From Streptomyces sp. NBC_01431 (GTDB lineage Bacteria > Actinomycetota > Actinomycetes > Streptomycetales > Streptomycetaceae): 64,000 nt of DNA. Position numbers and translations under genes: made by a program. The stretch lies in contig NZ_CP109496.1 of NCBI RefSeq assembly GCF_036231355.1, positions 5,518,001 through 5,582,000 of the forward strand. Direction: 5' to 3'. Shown in pieces: positions 21,470 to 30,937 of the stretch. Position 1 is the first letter of the stretch; every line of letters starts with the position of its first letter. The notes beneath the pieces were generated by a model. The model worked only from the letters and a program-made list of their open reading frames with translations. It ran no database searches and was not told the origin of the DNA.

Positions 21470-22669
21470 GTGACCACACCACCCAGCAGAGAGCAGCCGC
21501 CCCGCCACTCGCACCACACGTACTCCCCGGCCGGTTCCGCGGACGAACGTCAGCACCTCGCGGGCACCGACACGCCCGCCGAGCGGCGGCCGTCCTCCCG
21601 CCTCGACCCGCTCGACGGGCTGCGCGACCCGCGCGACCCGCCCTGCGACGTCTTCCTGACCGGCACGGTCTTCCTCGACATCATCTTCACCGGGCTCGAC
21701 TCGGCCCCGGTGCGCGGCACCGAGTCCTGGGCGCGCGGCATGGGGTCGAGCCCCGGTGGCGTCGCCAACATGGCGACCGCGCTCGCCCGCCTCGGCCTGC
21801 GCACCTCGCTGGCCGCGGCCTTCGGCGACGACCACTACGGCGAATACTGCTGGGACGCGCTCGAACAGGGCGAGGGCATCGACCTGTCCCTGTCGCGCAC
21901 CGTGCCCGGCTGGCACTCGCCGGTCACCGTCTCCATGGCGTACGAGGGCGAACGCACGATGGTCTCGCACGGCCACGAGGCCCCCCACGAGCTCTCCGCG
22001 CCCAGCTGCCCGCCCCGCGCCCGAGCCGCGGTCGCCTCCCTGGAGCCCGGCCGCCACGAGGAGTGGATCGCGGACGCCGCGCGAACCGGTGCGCGGATCT
22101 TCGCGGACGTGGGCTGGGACGACACCGGCCGCTGGGACCTGGCGGGCCTCGCCGACCTCGAACACTGCGAGGCGTTCCTGCCCAACGCGGCCGAGGCGAT
22201 GCGCTACACCCGTACCGACTGCCCGCGGGCCGCCGCCCGAGCCCTGGCCGACAAGGTGCCGCTCGCGGTGGTCACGCTGGGGCCCGAGGGGGCGTACGCG
22301 GTGGACGGGGCGAGCGGAGAGACCGCCGACGTGCCCGCGATCGCCGTCGAGGCGCTCGATCCGACCGGGGCGGGCGATGTGTTCGTCGCGGGGTTCGTCA
22401 CCGGCACCCTGGCCGGCTGGCCGCTCGCGGACCGGCTCGCCTTCGCGGGGCTCACGGCCGCGCTGTCGGTCCAGGAGTTCGGGGGCTCGCTGTCGGCGCC
22501 GGGGTGGGCGGAGATCGCGGGGTGGTGGGAGCGGATCCGCACCTACGAGGCCCAGGACCCCTCGGCCCTGCGCCGCTACGCCTTCCTGACCGACCTCCTG
22601 CCGGGCGCGGCCCGAACCTGGCCACTGCGCAGGGCGGTCCCCACGATCGGCTTCCGCCGCCCCGCCTGA
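21470..22669 (+). CDS. PfkB-family carbohydrate kinase
   Basis: 399 residues of the ribokinase family. After a low-complexity N-terminus come VFLTGTVFLDIIF, the first PfkB signature SSPGGVANMATALARLG (sugar binding) and the second, DPTGAGDVFVAGF, which holds the anion hole and catalytic Asp. The natural sugar is unknown; the ~60-residue N-terminal extension is unusual. The start is the GTG at 21470 after GGAGAG; a TTG at 21437 has no ribosome site. It follows gudD by 81 bp in the same direction, which suggests linked sugar catabolism. Confidence 0.83.
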   Translation: MTTPPSREQPPRHSHHTYSPAGSADERQHLAGTDTPAERRPSSRLDPLDGLRDPRDPPCDVFLTGTVFLDIIFTGLDSAPVRGTESWARGMGSSPGGVANMATALARLGLRTSLAAAFGDDHYGEYCWDALEQGEGIDLSLSRTVPGWHSPVTVSMAYEGERTMVSHGHEAPHELSAPSCPPRARAAVASLEPGRHEEWIADAARTGARIFADVGWDDTGRWDLAGLADLEHCEAFLPNAAEAMRYTRTDCPRAAARALADKVPLAVVTLGPEGAYAVDGASGETADVPAIAVEALDPTGAGDVFVAGFVTGTLAGWPLADRLAFAGLTAALSVQEFGGSLSAPGWAEIAGWWERIRTYEAQDPSALRRYAFLTDLLPGAARTWPLRRAVPTIGFRRPA

Positions 22670-22692
22670 TGCCGCCCGGCCTGATGCCGCCC
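22664..22692. repeat. 14-bp tandem duplication at the PfkB gene end
   Basis: GCCTGATGCCGCCC occurs at 22664-22677 and again at 22679-22692. The first copy contains the stop codon. Probably a replication-slippage scar. Confidence 0.8.
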
Positions 22693-22815
22693 CCCAGACC
22701 GGGGTGGAAAACCCCTCGGCGTGCCACGCGGCAAGTCGTACGCTTGGGTATCCAGAGGCTCTCGAGCAGCGAGAACCCTGCAACGGGAGGTATGTGCAGG
22801 CCACAGAGCCGGCCC

Positions 22816-24930
22816 ATGACTCAGACACCCACACACCCGCAGGCGCACGCCCAGATCACCATCCCGGCCAAGCACCCCATGGTGACCATCCTGGGTTCGA
22901 GCGATTCCTTGCTGCGCGTGATCGAAACGGCCTTCCCGTCGGCCGACATCCACGTACGGGGCAATCTGATCAGCGCTGTGGGAGAGGCGACGGAAGTCGC
23001 CCTCATCCAGCGCCTGTTCGACGAGATGATGCTGGTGCTCCGCACCGGGCAGCCGATGACGGAGGACGCAGTGGAACGCTCGATCGCCATGCTCCGGGCG
23101 AACGGTGGGGCAAACGGCGGTGACGGCAACGGTCACCACGAGACGCCCGCCGAAGTGCTCACCCAGAACATCCTCTCCAGCCGCGGCCGCACCATCCGCC
23201 CCAAGACCCTCAACCAGAAGCGGTACGTCGACGCGATCGACAAGCACACGATCGTGTTCGGCATCGGTCCCGCGGGCACCGGCAAGACCTATCTCGCCAT
23301 GGCCAAGGCGGTCCAGGCCCTGCAGTCCAAGCAGGTCACCCGGATCATCCTGACCAGGCCGGCCGTGGAGGCCGGCGAGCGGCTCGGCTTCCTGCCCGGC
23401 ACGCTCTACGAGAAGATCGACCCGTATCTGCGCCCGCTCTACGACGCCCTGCACGACATGCTCGACCCGGACTCGATCCCGCGGCTGATGGCGGCGGGGA
23501 CGATCGAGGTGGCGCCGCTGGCGTATATGCGCGGCCGCTCGCAGCCCGTCTTCACGAACGTCCTCACGCCAGACGGGTGGCGCCCCATCGGGGACCTTCA
23601 GGTGGGCGACCTGGTCATCGGGTCCAACGGCGAGCCGACCCCCGTCCTCGGCGTGTACCCGCAGGGTGAGAAGGACATCTACCGCGTCTCGGCCCAGGAC
23701 GGTTCGTGGACGCTGTGCTGCGGCGAGCACCTGTGGACGGTCAGGACGCGCGACGACAAGCGCCGCGACAAGCCGTGGAGGGTCCTGGAAACCCAGGAGA
23801 TGATCGGGAACCTGCGTGCGGCCCATGCCCGGCGGTTCGAGTTGCCGATGCTCACCGCGCCGGTCAGCTTCCCGGAGCGCGAAGTACCCATGGACCCGTA
23901 TGCGCTAGGACTGCTCCTCGGTGACGGTTGCCTGACGGGATCCACCACTCCGTCCTTCGCCACCGAGGACGCCGAGCTCGCTCAGGCGTTGGAGGCTGCC
24001 CTCCCGGGAGTCTCCGTCCGGCACAAGGGCGGCCCCGACTACGTTCTCAACAGGGTGAAGTCGCCCGGCGGCGTGGTGACCCTGGAGAACCCGGTGACCG
24101 GCATGCTTCGCGAGCTGGATTTGGTCGGCACTCGCGCGCACTCCAAGTTCGTGCCGAACGACTATCTGTACAACACGGCAGAGGTCCGCCTTGCTGTCCT
24201 CCAGGGCCTGCTCGACTCCGACGGCGGCCCCGTCACGCAGAACGACCGCACATGCCGCATCCAGTACTCGACCGCATCGATCGTCCTGCGGGACGACGTC
24301 ATTGCGCTCGTCCAGTCCCTGGGCGGTGTCGCCTACACCCGGCGCCGACCGGCCGAGGGGCGGAAGCAGGGCAGTGCCCTGGCCGCCCACCGATACGACT
24401 CCCACGTTGTCGACATCCGTCTCCCCGAAGGCATCGAGCCCTTCCGCCTCGCTCGCAAGCGCGATGCGTACCACGCGGCCGGAGGCGGCGGGCGTCCGAT
24501 GCGTTTCATCGACGCGATCGAGCCCGCAGGCCGCGAGGAGGCGGTCTGCATCCAGGTGGCGGCGGAGGACTCGCTGTATGTCACGCAGGACTACCTGCTG
24601 ACGCACAACACGCTCAACGACGCGTTCATCATCCTCGACGAGGCGCAGAACACCAGCGCCGAGCAGATGAAGATGTTCCTCACCAGGCTCGGCTTCGATT
24701 CGAAGATCGTCATCACCGGCGACGTCACCCAGGTCGACCTCCCGAACGGGACGAAGAGCGGTCTGCGCCAGGTCCAGGACATCCTGGACGGCGTGGATGA
24801 CGTGCACTTCTCCCGGCTCACCTCGCAGGATGTCGTACGGCACAAGCTCGTCGGCCGTATCGTCGACGCGTACGAGAGGTACGACAGCCGGCCGGACCAG
24901 AACGGTCAGGGCGGCCGAAACGGGAAGTAG
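22816..24930 (+). CDS. phoH: PhoH-like ATPase containing an in-frame intein
   Basis: 704 codons encoding a 347-residue PhoH interrupted by a 357-residue intein (residues 242-598). N-extein: Walker A GPAGTGKT at 151-158, then [17 protein letters not shown] and PLAYMRGR. C-extein: [16 protein letters not shown] with Walker B at 605-609, and [12 protein letters not shown]. Spliced, the protein matches an ordinary PhoH (RNA-associated ATPase/putative helicase, whose neighbour YbeY acts in rRNA maturation). Start: ATG 22816 by family convention; ATG 22792 is also in frame but only 2 bases from GGGAGG. First gene of the phoH-ybeY-CNNM-mmcQ operon. Confidence 0.95.
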   Translation: MTQTPTHPQAHAQITIPAKHPMVTILGSSDSLLRVIETAFPSADIHVRGNLISAVGEATEVALIQRLFDEMMLVLRTGQPMTEDAVERSIAMLRANGGANGGDGNGHHETPAEVLTQNILSSRGRTIRPKTLNQKRYVDAIDKHTIVFGIGPAGTGKTYLAMAKAVQALQSKQVTRIILTRPAVEAGERLGFLPGTLYEKIDPYLRPLYDALHDMLDPDSIPRLMAAGTIEVAPLAYMRGRSQPVFTNVLTPDGWRPIGDLQVGDLVIGSNGEPTPVLGVYPQGEKDIYRVSAQDGSWTLCCGEHLWTVRTRDDKRRDKPWRVLETQEMIGNLRAAHARRFELPMLTAPVSFPEREVPMDPYALGLLLGDGCLTGSTTPSFATEDAELAQALEAALPGVSVRHKGGPDYVLNRVKSPGGVVTLENPVTGMLRELDLVGTRAHSKFVPNDYLYNTAEVRLAVLQGLLDSDGGPVTQNDRTCRIQYSTASIVLRDDVIALVQSLGGVAYTRRRPAEGRKQGSALAAHRYDSHVVDIRLPEGIEPFRLARKRDAYHAAGGGGRPMRFIDAIEPAGREEAVCIQVAAEDSLYVTQDYLLTHNTLNDAFIILDEAQNTSAEQMKMFLTRLGFDSKIVITGDVTQVDLPNGTKSGLRQVQDILDGVDDVHFSRLTSQDVVRHKLVGRIVDAYERYDSRPDQNGQGGRNGK
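23539..24609 (+). mobile_element. Intein with LAGLIDADG homing endonuclease, inside PhoH
   Basis: 357 residues from Ser1 ([14 protein letters not shown]) to the terminal His-Asn, with Thr as the +1 extein residue (LLTHN then TLNDAF). Block A is intact; block B reads TLCCGEHLW, with His64 but Cys in place of the usual Thr of TxxH. Endonuclease motifs [10 protein letters not shown] (121-130) and [11 protein letters not shown] (219-229) keep both acidic residues. Block [11 protein letters not shown] has the penultimate His. All residues for splicing appear present. Hand-counted lines inside are 58-62% GC, but flanking lines vary 55-77%, so composition alone does not mark it as foreign. Confidence 0.93.
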
Positions 24931-24943
24931 AGCAGAGCGCACC

Positions 24944-25444
24944 ATGTCGATCGACGTCAACAACGAGTCCGGAACCGAGGTCGACGAGCAGGCGATCCTC
25001 GACATCGCCCGCTACGCGCTCACGCGGATGCGGATCCACCCGCTCTCCGAACTCTCGGTGATCGTCGTGGACGCCGAGGCCATGGAGCAGCTGCACATCC
25101 AGTGGATGGACCTGCCGGGCCCCACCGATGTCATGTCCTTCCCGATGGACGAGCTGCGGCCGCCGACGAAGGACGACGACGCGGAGCCCCCGCAGGGGCT
25201 CCTCGGTGACATCGTCCTGTGCCCCGAGGTCGCCAAGCAGCAGGGCGAGGACGCCGAGACGCGGCACTCCATGGACGAGGAGCTCCAACTCCTCACCGTC
25301 CACGGGGTGTTGCACCTGCTCGGCTACGACCACGAGGAGCCGGACGAGAAGGCCGAGATGTTCGGTCTCCAGGCGGCGATCGTCGACGGCTGGCGCGCGG
25401 AGAAGGGCCTGACGGGTCCCTCCCCGGCGCCGACCGTCTCATGA
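24944..25444 (+). CDS. ybeY: YbeY, endoribonuclease for rRNA maturation
   Basis: 166 residues. The metal-binding [11 protein letters not shown] motif (His-x3-His-x5-His) near residue 125 and the [11 protein letters not shown] and [12 protein letters not shown] blocks are those of the UPF0054/YbeY family. It processes the 3' end of 16S rRNA and takes part in ribosome quality control. It follows phoH by 13 bp, the classical phoH-ybeY pairing, and its stop overlaps the next start (ATGA). Confidence 0.93.
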   Translation: MSIDVNNESGTEVDEQAILDIARYALTRMRIHPLSELSVIVVDAEAMEQLHIQWMDLPGPTDVMSFPMDELRPPTKDDDAEPPQGLLGDIVLCPEVAKQQGEDAETRHSMDEELQLLTVHGVLHLLGYDHEEPDEKAEMFGLQAAIVDGWRAEKGLTGPSPAPTVS

Positions 25445-26736
25445 CCGGGCAGCTGATCGCGGGGGCCGTCGCGCTGGTTGTCGTCGCCTGGCTGGCGGCC
25501 TGCGCCGAGGCGGGCATCGCCCGCATCTCCTCCTTCCGCGCGGACGAGGCGGTGCGCACCGGCCGGCGCGGCAGCGCCAGGCTCGCCGAGATCGCCGCCG
25601 ACCCCACGCGCTACCTCAACGTGGCCCTGCTCGTCCGGGTCGCCTGCGAGATGGCGGCGGGGGTCCTCGTCACGTACGTGTGCCTCAACGAGTTCGGCGA
25701 GACCTGGACCGCGCTGCTCGTCGCGATCGCGGTGATGGTCCTCGTCTCGTACGTCGCCGTCGGCGTCTCGCCCCGCACCATCGGGCGCCAGCACCCGCTG
25801 AACACCGCGACGGTGGCCGCGTACGTGCTGCTGCCGCTGGCCAGGATCATGGGGCCGATCCCGCAGCTCCTGATCCTGCTCGGCAATGCGCTGACCCCCG
25901 GAAAGGGCTTCCGCAAGGGCCCGTTCGCCTCCGAGGCGGAGCTGCGGGCGATGGTCGACCTCGCCGAGCAGGAGTCGCTGATCGAGGACGACGAGCGCCG
26001 GATGGTGCACTCGGTGTTCGAGCTGGGCGACACCCTGGTGCGCGAGGTCATGGTGCCGCGCACCGACCTCGTCTGCATCGAGCGGTACAAGACGATCCGC
26101 CAGGCCCTCACCCTCGCGCTGCGCTCGGGCTTCTCGCGCATCCCGGTGACCGGCGAGAACGAGGACGACGTCGTCGGGATCGTCTACTTGAAGGACCTGG
26201 TGCGCAAGACGCACATCAACCGGGACTCCGAGGCCGACCTGGTGTCCACCGCGATGCGGCCCGCCGCCTTCGTGCCCGACACCAAGAACGCCGGTGACCT
26301 GCTGCGCGAGATGCAGCAGCAGCGCAGCCACGTTGCGGTCGTCATCGACGAGTACGGCGGCACCGCGGGCATCGTCACCATCGAGGACATCCTGGAGGAG
26401 ATCGTCGGCGAGATCACCGACGAGTACGACCGCGAACTGCCGCCGGTGACCGAGCTGGCGGACGGCTGCTTCCGGGTCACCGCCCGGCTCGACATCGGCG
26501 ACCTGGGCGAGCTGTTCGGGTTCGACGAGTTCGACGACGAGGATGTCGAGACGGTCGGCGGGCTGCTCGCCAAATCGCTCGGCAGGGTGCCGATCGCGGG
26601 TGCGTCGGCGGTGGTGGAGCTGCCGGACGGCCGGGAGCTGCGGCTGACCGCCGAGTCCCCGGCCGGTCGCCGCAACAAGATCGTCACCGTGTTGGTGGAG
26701 CCGTCGAAGGCCGGAGAGAAGGAGGGCGCGGAGTGA
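25441..26736 (+). CDS. CNNM/CorC-type membrane protein (hemolysin family)
   Basis: 431 residues. The N-terminal ~140 residues hold about four membrane helices (DUF21/CNNM domain). Two CBS domains follow at ~195-320 ([62 protein letters not shown]), then a CorC_HlyC domain (~345-425). The family is linked to Mg2+ or Co2+ export and was misnamed hemolysin. The ATG overlaps the ybeY stop by 4 bp. Confidence 0.9.
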   Translation: MTGQLIAGAVALVVVAWLAACAEAGIARISSFRADEAVRTGRRGSARLAEIAADPTRYLNVALLVRVACEMAAGVLVTYVCLNEFGETWTALLVAIAVMVLVSYVAVGVSPRTIGRQHPLNTATVAAYVLLPLARIMGPIPQLLILLGNALTPGKGFRKGPFASEAELRAMVDLAEQESLIEDDERRMVHSVFELGDTLVREVMVPRTDLVCIERYKTIRQALTLALRSGFSRIPVTGENEDDVVGIVYLKDLVRKTHINRDSEADLVSTAMRPAAFVPDTKNAGDLLREMQQQRSHVAVVIDEYGGTAGIVTIEDILEEIVGEITDEYDRELPPVTELADGCFRVTARLDIGDLGELFGFDEFDDEDVETVGGLLAKSLGRVPIAGASAVVELPDGRELRLTAESPAGRRNKIVTVLVEPSKAGEKEGAE

Positions 26737-27086
26737 CACCGCAGCAACTGAGGGCGTTCTGCCTGGAGTTCAACGCGACGACCGAGGAGTTTCCGTTCAA
26801 CCCGGAGACCTCGGTCTTCAAGGTGCTCGGGAAGGTGTTCGCGCTGAGCGCCCTTGACGGGAAGCCGCTCAGCGTCAACCTCAAGTGCGACCCGGACGAC
26901 GCGGTCAGGCTGCGCGAGGAGCACGCGGCGATCGTGCCCGGCTACCACATGAACAAGCGGCACTGGAACACCGTGAACGTGGCCGAGCTCCCGGACCGGC
27001 TGGTCCGGGAGCTCATCGAGGACTCGTACGACCTGGTGGTCGCCGGTCTGCCGAAGGCCGAGCGGCTCCGGCTCGACCGGGCCTGA
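26733..27086 (+). CDS. MmcQ/YjbR family protein
   Basis: 117 residues. EFPFNPETSVFKVLGKVFAL, LSVNLKCDPD, VPGYHMNKRHWNTV and LIEDSYDLVVAGLPK are typical of the MmcQ/YjbR (CyaY-like fold) family, thought to bind nucleic acid. The GTG start overlaps the preceding stop (GTGA), so this closes the phoH operon. It converges with the MFS gene with only a few bases between the stop codons. Confidence 0.88.
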   Translation: MTPQQLRAFCLEFNATTEEFPFNPETSVFKVLGKVFALSALDGKPLSVNLKCDPDDAVRLREEHAAIVPGYHMNKRHWNTVNVAELPDRLVRELIEDSYDLVVAGLPKAERLRLDRA

Positions 27087-27090
27087 CTCC

Positions 27091-28524
27091 TCAAGCCCGT
27101 GCGCGGCCGCGCAGGCCGAGACCGATCAGGGCGGCGGCCGCGATCACGATCACCGCGTCGATCGCGAGCACCGTACGCACTCCGTCGAACAGCGAGGCCT
27201 GCGTGGTGGCGAGCACGCCGAGCAGCGGGATGCCGACGGTCAGGCCGACCTGCTGGGTGGTGGTGACGAGCCCGGTCGCCAGGCCCTGCTCCTCGTTCGG
27301 GACACCGCTGGTCACGGTCACGCCGTACGAGATGATCGCCCCGAGGTGGCACATGCTGGCCAGCGAGACGGCGACGGTGGCGAGCAGGGCGCCCGAGTCG
27401 GTGCCCAGACCCAGGAGGGCGCCGACGAACAGGCCCTGGCCGAGCAGCGAGGCGACCAGTACGCGCCGGGAGCCGAAGCGGCCGATGAGCTTGGCGGCGT
27501 AGGAGCCGGCGAAGGCCGAGGCGACGCCCTGGATGCCGAAGATCAGGCCGGTCTCGAAGGACGACAGGCCCAGGGTCTCCTGGAGGTAGAGGGTCAGGAC
27601 GAAGACGACCGTCGACATCATCGAGAAGGTGACCAGGCCGCCCAGGTTGCCCCAGGCGACCGTGCGGCGCTTGAGCATCGGCAGCGAGACCAGCGGGGCC
27701 TGCGCCTTCGACTCGACGACCACGAAGGCGGCCAGCAGAGCGAGGCCCGCGAGCAGGGTGCCCCACACGTCCACGCCGCCGAAGCCGCGCTGGGCCGCCG
27801 TCGACAGGGCGTAGATCACCGCGAGCAGACCGCCGGTGACGGTGACGGCGCCGGGCACGTCCAGGCGCGGCCGCTCGGGGGTGCGGGACTCGGGCAGCAG
27901 GCCGGGGGCGAGGGCAAGCACGATCGCCGCGAAGGCCACGAGCAGGCCCATCGTGGAGCGCCAGCCCAGGGTGTCGGTCATGACGCCGCCCAGGACCATG
28001 CCCGTGGTGTAGCCGAGCGACAGCAGCGTTCCGGAGATGCCCAGCGCCTTGTCGCGCAGCGGTCCCTCGGGGAACGTCGTGGTCAGCAGTGACATGCCGG
28101 TCGGCACGATGACCGCGGCACCCAGGCCCTGGAGGGCGCGCCCGGTCAGGAAGGACGCGGGGCTCCAGGCGAGGGTGGCGAGCAGCGAGGCAGCGCCGAA
28201 CACCGCGAGGCCGGTCAGGAACAGCTTCTTGCGGCCGAAGAGGTCGGCCGCGCGGCCGAAGAGCAGCAGGAAGCCGCCCGAGGGCAGCGCGAACGCTGTG
28301 ACCGCCCACTGGAGCGCGGACTGGTTCAGACCCAGGTCCTTGCCGAGCGCCGGCAGCGCCACGTTCAGTACGGAGAAGTCGAGCGCCACCATGAACTGGG
28401 CGGCGCAGAGCACGAACAGGACCAGTCTGGCCCGGCCGCTGAGCCGGGCGCCTTCGGAGGAGTCCCGCAAGGAGGGGGCCGCCGTGTCGGGCCCGGTGAT
28501 TGTCGTCTGGGTATCGATCGCCAT
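27091..28524 (-). CDS. MFS drug efflux transporter (DHA2-like)
   Basis: About 477 residues with 12-14 hydrophobic helices. The first helix AAQFMVALDFSVLNVALPAL with its D-x-V-LNVALP signature, the TM2-3 loop GRAADLFGRKKLFLTG, and motif C GLGAAVIVPTGMSLLTTTF mark proton-driven drug exporters of the EmrB/QacA group. The ATG at 28524 is preceded by GAAGG at 8 bases; the GTG at 28530 is too close to it. It is divergent from an XRE regulator 89 bp away that probably controls it. It interrupts the usual phoH-to-era gene neighbourhood. Confidence 0.85.
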   Translation of the reverse strand: MAIDTQTTITGPDTAAPSLRDSSEGARLSGRARLVLFVLCAAQFMVALDFSVLNVALPALGKDLGLNQSALQWAVTAFALPSGGFLLLFGRAADLFGRKKLFLTGLAVFGAASLLATLAWSPASFLTGRALQGLGAAVIVPTGMSLLTTTFPEGPLRDKALGISGTLLSLGYTTGMVLGGVMTDTLGWRSTMGLLVAFAAIVLALAPGLLPESRTPERPRLDVPGAVTVTGGLLAVIYALSTAAQRGFGGVDVWGTLLAGLALLAAFVVVESKAQAPLVSLPMLKRRTVAWGNLGGLVTFSMMSTVVFVLTLYLQETLGLSSFETGLIFGIQGVASAFAGSYAAKLIGRFGSRRVLVASLLGQGLFVGALLGLGTDSGALLATVAVSLASMCHLGAIISYGVTVTSGVPNEEQGLATGLVTTTQQVGLTVGIPLLGVLATTQASLFDGVRTVLAIDAVIVIAAAALIGLGLRGRARA

Positions 28525-28613
28525 GGCCACTACCTTCGCGGCCCGGGAATGCCCGTGGAGAGTGGGAACTTATCCTGTTGCTGGCACCACCAGGCAGCCG
28601 ACAGGGGGAGTTC
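28525..28613. promoter_or_regulatory. Divergent regulatory region of the first MFS/XRE pair
   Basis: Contains CTTATCCTGTTG and the inverted pair CTGG-CACCA-CCAG (28581-28593). The second XRE/MFS pair (54212-54322) has CTTATCCTGGTAG and a similar CTGG-type dyad in the same place, which suggests a shared operator type. Confidence 0.45.
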
Positions 28614-29486
28614 GTGGCTACACCGATCGACCAGCACCGCCGGAGCGAACTGCGCGAGTTCCTGATGAGCAGGCGGGCCCGGATCACCCCGGCCCAGGCC
28701 GGGCTGCCCGACGGCGGGGCCCGCCGCCGCACCCCGGGGCTGCGCCGCGAGGAGGTCGCCGTGCTCGCCGGGGTGGGCGTCTCCTGGTACCAGTGGCTGG
28801 AGCAGGGCCGGGACATCACCGTGTCGCCGCAGGTCCTGGAGGCGGTCGGCCGGGTGCTCCAGCTGACCAGCGCCGAGCGCCGCCACCTGTACGTCCTGGC
28901 CGGGCTCAACCCGCCGGCGCCCGAGGTCGACCCGGCCAACACCAACATGTGCCAGGGCCTGCAACGCCTGATCGACGCGTGGATGCCGTTCCCCGCGCAC
29001 ATCATGGACGCGTACTGGAACACCGTGATGTACAACGACGCGGCTGCCCTGGTGCTGGGGATGCGGCCGGAGATCGTGCAGAACTGCCTGCTCGCGTTCT
29101 TCACCGACCCCATCTACCGGGCCCGCTCCAAGCGGTGGGAGGAGATCGCCTGCAACGTCGTCGCCCAGTTCCGGGCGGCCTGCTCGGAACGGCCCGAGGA
29201 CGACGGGTTCCGCGCGATCGTGGCGGAGGCGAAGGAGCGCAGCCCCGAGTTCGCGGAGCTGTGGGAGCGGCGCGACATCCAGCCCGGCGGGCAGCTCCAG
29301 AAAGAGATGGAGCACCCGGTCGTCGGCACCCTGCACGTCGAGTCGACCCAACTGCGCGTCCCGGCCCGCCCGGACCTGGTGATCGTCCTGCACACCCCGC
29401 TGCCGAACACCGACACCGCCGAGAAACTGGAGTGGCTCACCTCGCCGGAGGGCAGGCGCGGCTCCATGTACCCGATCGCCGGCTGA
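28614..29486 (+). CDS. XRE-family regulator, MmyB-like ligand-binding type
   Basis: 290 residues. The N-terminal helix-turn-helix (LREFLMSRRARITPAQAGLP, RRRTPGLRREEVAVLAGVGVSWYQWLEQGRDITVSPQVLEAVGRVL) and a C-terminal MmyB-like domain (about 105-270) identify the common actinobacterial repressor/activator type that sits next to exporters or oxidoreductases. The GTG at 28614 follows AGGGGGAG; the longer reading from 28500 overlaps the MFS gene. It is about the same length and layout as the regulator at 54323. Confidence 0.87.
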   Translation: MATPIDQHRRSELREFLMSRRARITPAQAGLPDGGARRRTPGLRREEVAVLAGVGVSWYQWLEQGRDITVSPQVLEAVGRVLQLTSAERRHLYVLAGLNPPAPEVDPANTNMCQGLQRLIDAWMPFPAHIMDAYWNTVMYNDAAALVLGMRPEIVQNCLLAFFTDPIYRARSKRWEEIACNVVAQFRAACSERPEDDGFRAIVAEAKERSPEFAELWERRDIQPGGQLQKEMEHPVVGTLHVESTQLRVPARPDLVIVLHTPLPNTDTAEKLEWLTSPEGRRGSMYPIAG

Positions 29487-29532
29487 CCGGCCGGTGCGCC
29501 GCTGTTGCGGCCCCACTCCTTATGCTCGGGGC

Positions 29533-29877
29533 ATGACTGAGAGCACCGAACTCGACCCCGAGGACCGCAAGATCATCACGCTCGCGCGCAGCGCACGGGC
29601 CCGCAACGGCGTGGCCGAGGGTGCCGCTGTGCGCGACGAGACCGGGCGCACCTACGTCGCGGGCACGGTCGAGCTGGCCTCGCTGAAACTCTCCGCGCTG
29701 CGGACCGCCGTCGCGATGGCCGTGGCCAGCGGTGCGAAGTCCCTGGAGGCGGCGGCCGTGGTGACCGGGGCGGGGCAGCCCACGGACGCGGACCTCGCGG
29801 CGGTACGGGACCTGGGCGGGCCGGACACCCCGGTGCTGCTCGCGGGCCCGGACGGCGAGCTGAGGGACACCTTCTGA
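29533..29877 (+). CDS. Cytidine-deaminase-like protein lacking catalytic residues
   Basis: 114 residues aligning with cytidine deaminase: GAAVRDETGRTYVAGTVELASL corresponds to the substrate strand, but the zinc/catalytic motif C-A-E-R-T-A is S-A-L-R-T-A here (residues about 54-59), and the later P-C-x-x-C motif is missing (QPTDADLAAV instead). The protein should therefore not bind zinc or deaminate. It keeps the fold signature and a normal start (ATG 29533). It lies on the era side of the accessory block, where Streptomyces often has a cdd-like gene. Probably a regulatory or structural descendant rather than a damaged gene, since the frame is intact. Confidence 0.75.
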   Translation: MTESTELDPEDRKIITLARSARARNGVAEGAAVRDETGRTYVAGTVELASLKLSALRTAVAMAVASGAKSLEAAAVVTGAGQPTDADLAAVRDLGGPDTPVLLAGPDGELRDTF

Positions 29878-29894
29878 GCTGAGCAACGGCCTCG

Positions 29895-29925
29895 CCGCAC
29901 GCTCACGCCCCGAAGCGGCGTGCGG
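29895..29925 (+). terminator. Possible terminator after the cytidine-deaminase-like gene
   Basis: CCGCACGC (29895-29902) and GCGTGCGG (29918-29925) form a perfect 8-bp stem with a 15-base loop, 17 bases after the stop. The remaining gap to 30345 holds a dyad (30074-30088) and no gene I can support. Confidence 0.55.
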
Positions 29926-30073
29926 AACCGGGTGGGCAACCGCGTGGGCAACCCCGCACGGTTCGCGGCCGACCCGGCGCCCGGCCGGGGCGGCCTCAGG
30001 CAGGACTCTTAACAATCAACGCGGCACCCCTTGTAATCCACAGCCGCCCGCGCATCAATGGACGACAGTCGAT

Positions 30074-30088
30074 CCGACGGTCCGTCAG
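30074..30088. promoter_or_regulatory. Dyad CYGAYGG-type upstream of the secreted-protein cluster
   Basis: CCGACGGTCCGTCAG, with GACGG-T-CCGTC perfectly symmetrical. It resembles the CTGATGGGTCATCAG dyad at 30948 that lies in the promoter of the next gene of the cluster, differing mainly by transitions. Confidence 0.4.
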
Positions 30089-30345
30089 ATTCGCGGGCGG
30101 ACCGGCACGGGGTGCAGAGCCGCAGCCCCGCGCCGGGGAGCGCCCGGTGGGTCGGGGCCGAGCCGGCCCGTGACCCACCGGGCGCACCCCAGGTCGGACG
30201 CGCTCCCTCCGCGCAGTCACGCAGCCCCTGTTTCGCCATGCCCGCACGCCCGCGCACCCGTGCACGTGGGCTGCCGGGGACTGCCGCGCGGTCGTGTGTC
30301 GATGATGCGGCAGACGATCAACTCCCTGTAAAGGGAAGGGGAATC

Positions 30346-30831
30346 ATGCGTAGGAGCACCCTCAGGCCGGTCGCGCGGGCCGCACTCGCCGCAGGGGCGG
30401 TGGCCGTGGCGGGCCTCGCCTTCGCGCCGGGCGCCGCCGCCGTCTCGCCCGGCTCGGCGACCGCCACGTACGACTGCGGGAGCTGGGGCGGTGGCAGTGC
30501 CACGCTCACCGCGACCCAGAGCGGCACGGCCGCCACCATCACGCTGACCTCGGCCGTCACCACACCGGTCGCCGTCGGCGCCAACCAGATCAGCGCGAAC
30601 CTGACCCTCGCCAAGGGCGCCGGGGGCACCACCGTGTTCAGCGGCACGGCCAACCCCGCGCTGAGCGCGGGCGACCCGGTCACGATGGGCCCGCTGAACG
30701 GGACCGTCGCCTCGGGCGACAGCCTGGATTCGTACTTCGGCGGTACCGCCCTGTCGATGACGATCTTCGGGATCACGGTGAACTGCGACGCGACGACCTC
30801 GCAGGCGCCGGGGCCGTTCGTCTTCGACTGA
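30346..30831 (+). CDS. Small secreted beta-rich protein of the WxL-like cluster
   Basis: 161 residues. A signal peptide (MRRSTLRPVARAALAAGAVAVAGLAFAPGAAA) precedes a Ser/Thr/Gly-rich mature domain with two Cys (YDCGSWGG and VNCDATT) that could form one disulfide. The pattern of short alternating hydrophobic strands suggests a beta-sandwich. No family recognised with confidence. Start ATG 30346 after GGAAGGGG. It is followed by a terminator-like hairpin, then a promoter for the next secreted protein. Position suggests that it works with the two WxL-type genes downstream. Confidence 0.72.
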   Translation: MRRSTLRPVARAALAAGAVAVAGLAFAPGAAAVSPGSATATYDCGSWGGGSATLTATQSGTAATITLTSAVTTPVAVGANQISANLTLAKGAGGTTVFSGTANPALSAGDPVTMGPLNGTVASGDSLDSYFGGTALSMTIFGITVNCDATTSQAPGPFVFD

Positions 30832-30863
30832 CCCCGCCGGGTGGAGCCACCCATCGCGGAGCG

Positions 30864-30892
30864 AGCCGGTGCCGTCCCGGGCGGTACCGGCT
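30864..30892 (+). terminator. Terminator after the small secreted protein
   Basis: AGCCGGTGCCG (30864-30874) and CGGTACCGGCT (30882-30892), one G-T type mismatch, seven-base loop, followed by TTTCG. Confidence 0.7.
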
Positions 30893-30937
30893 TTCGTGTG
30901 TGCGTGCCCTCACCAAGTGGCGTGAAATGCCAGGATC

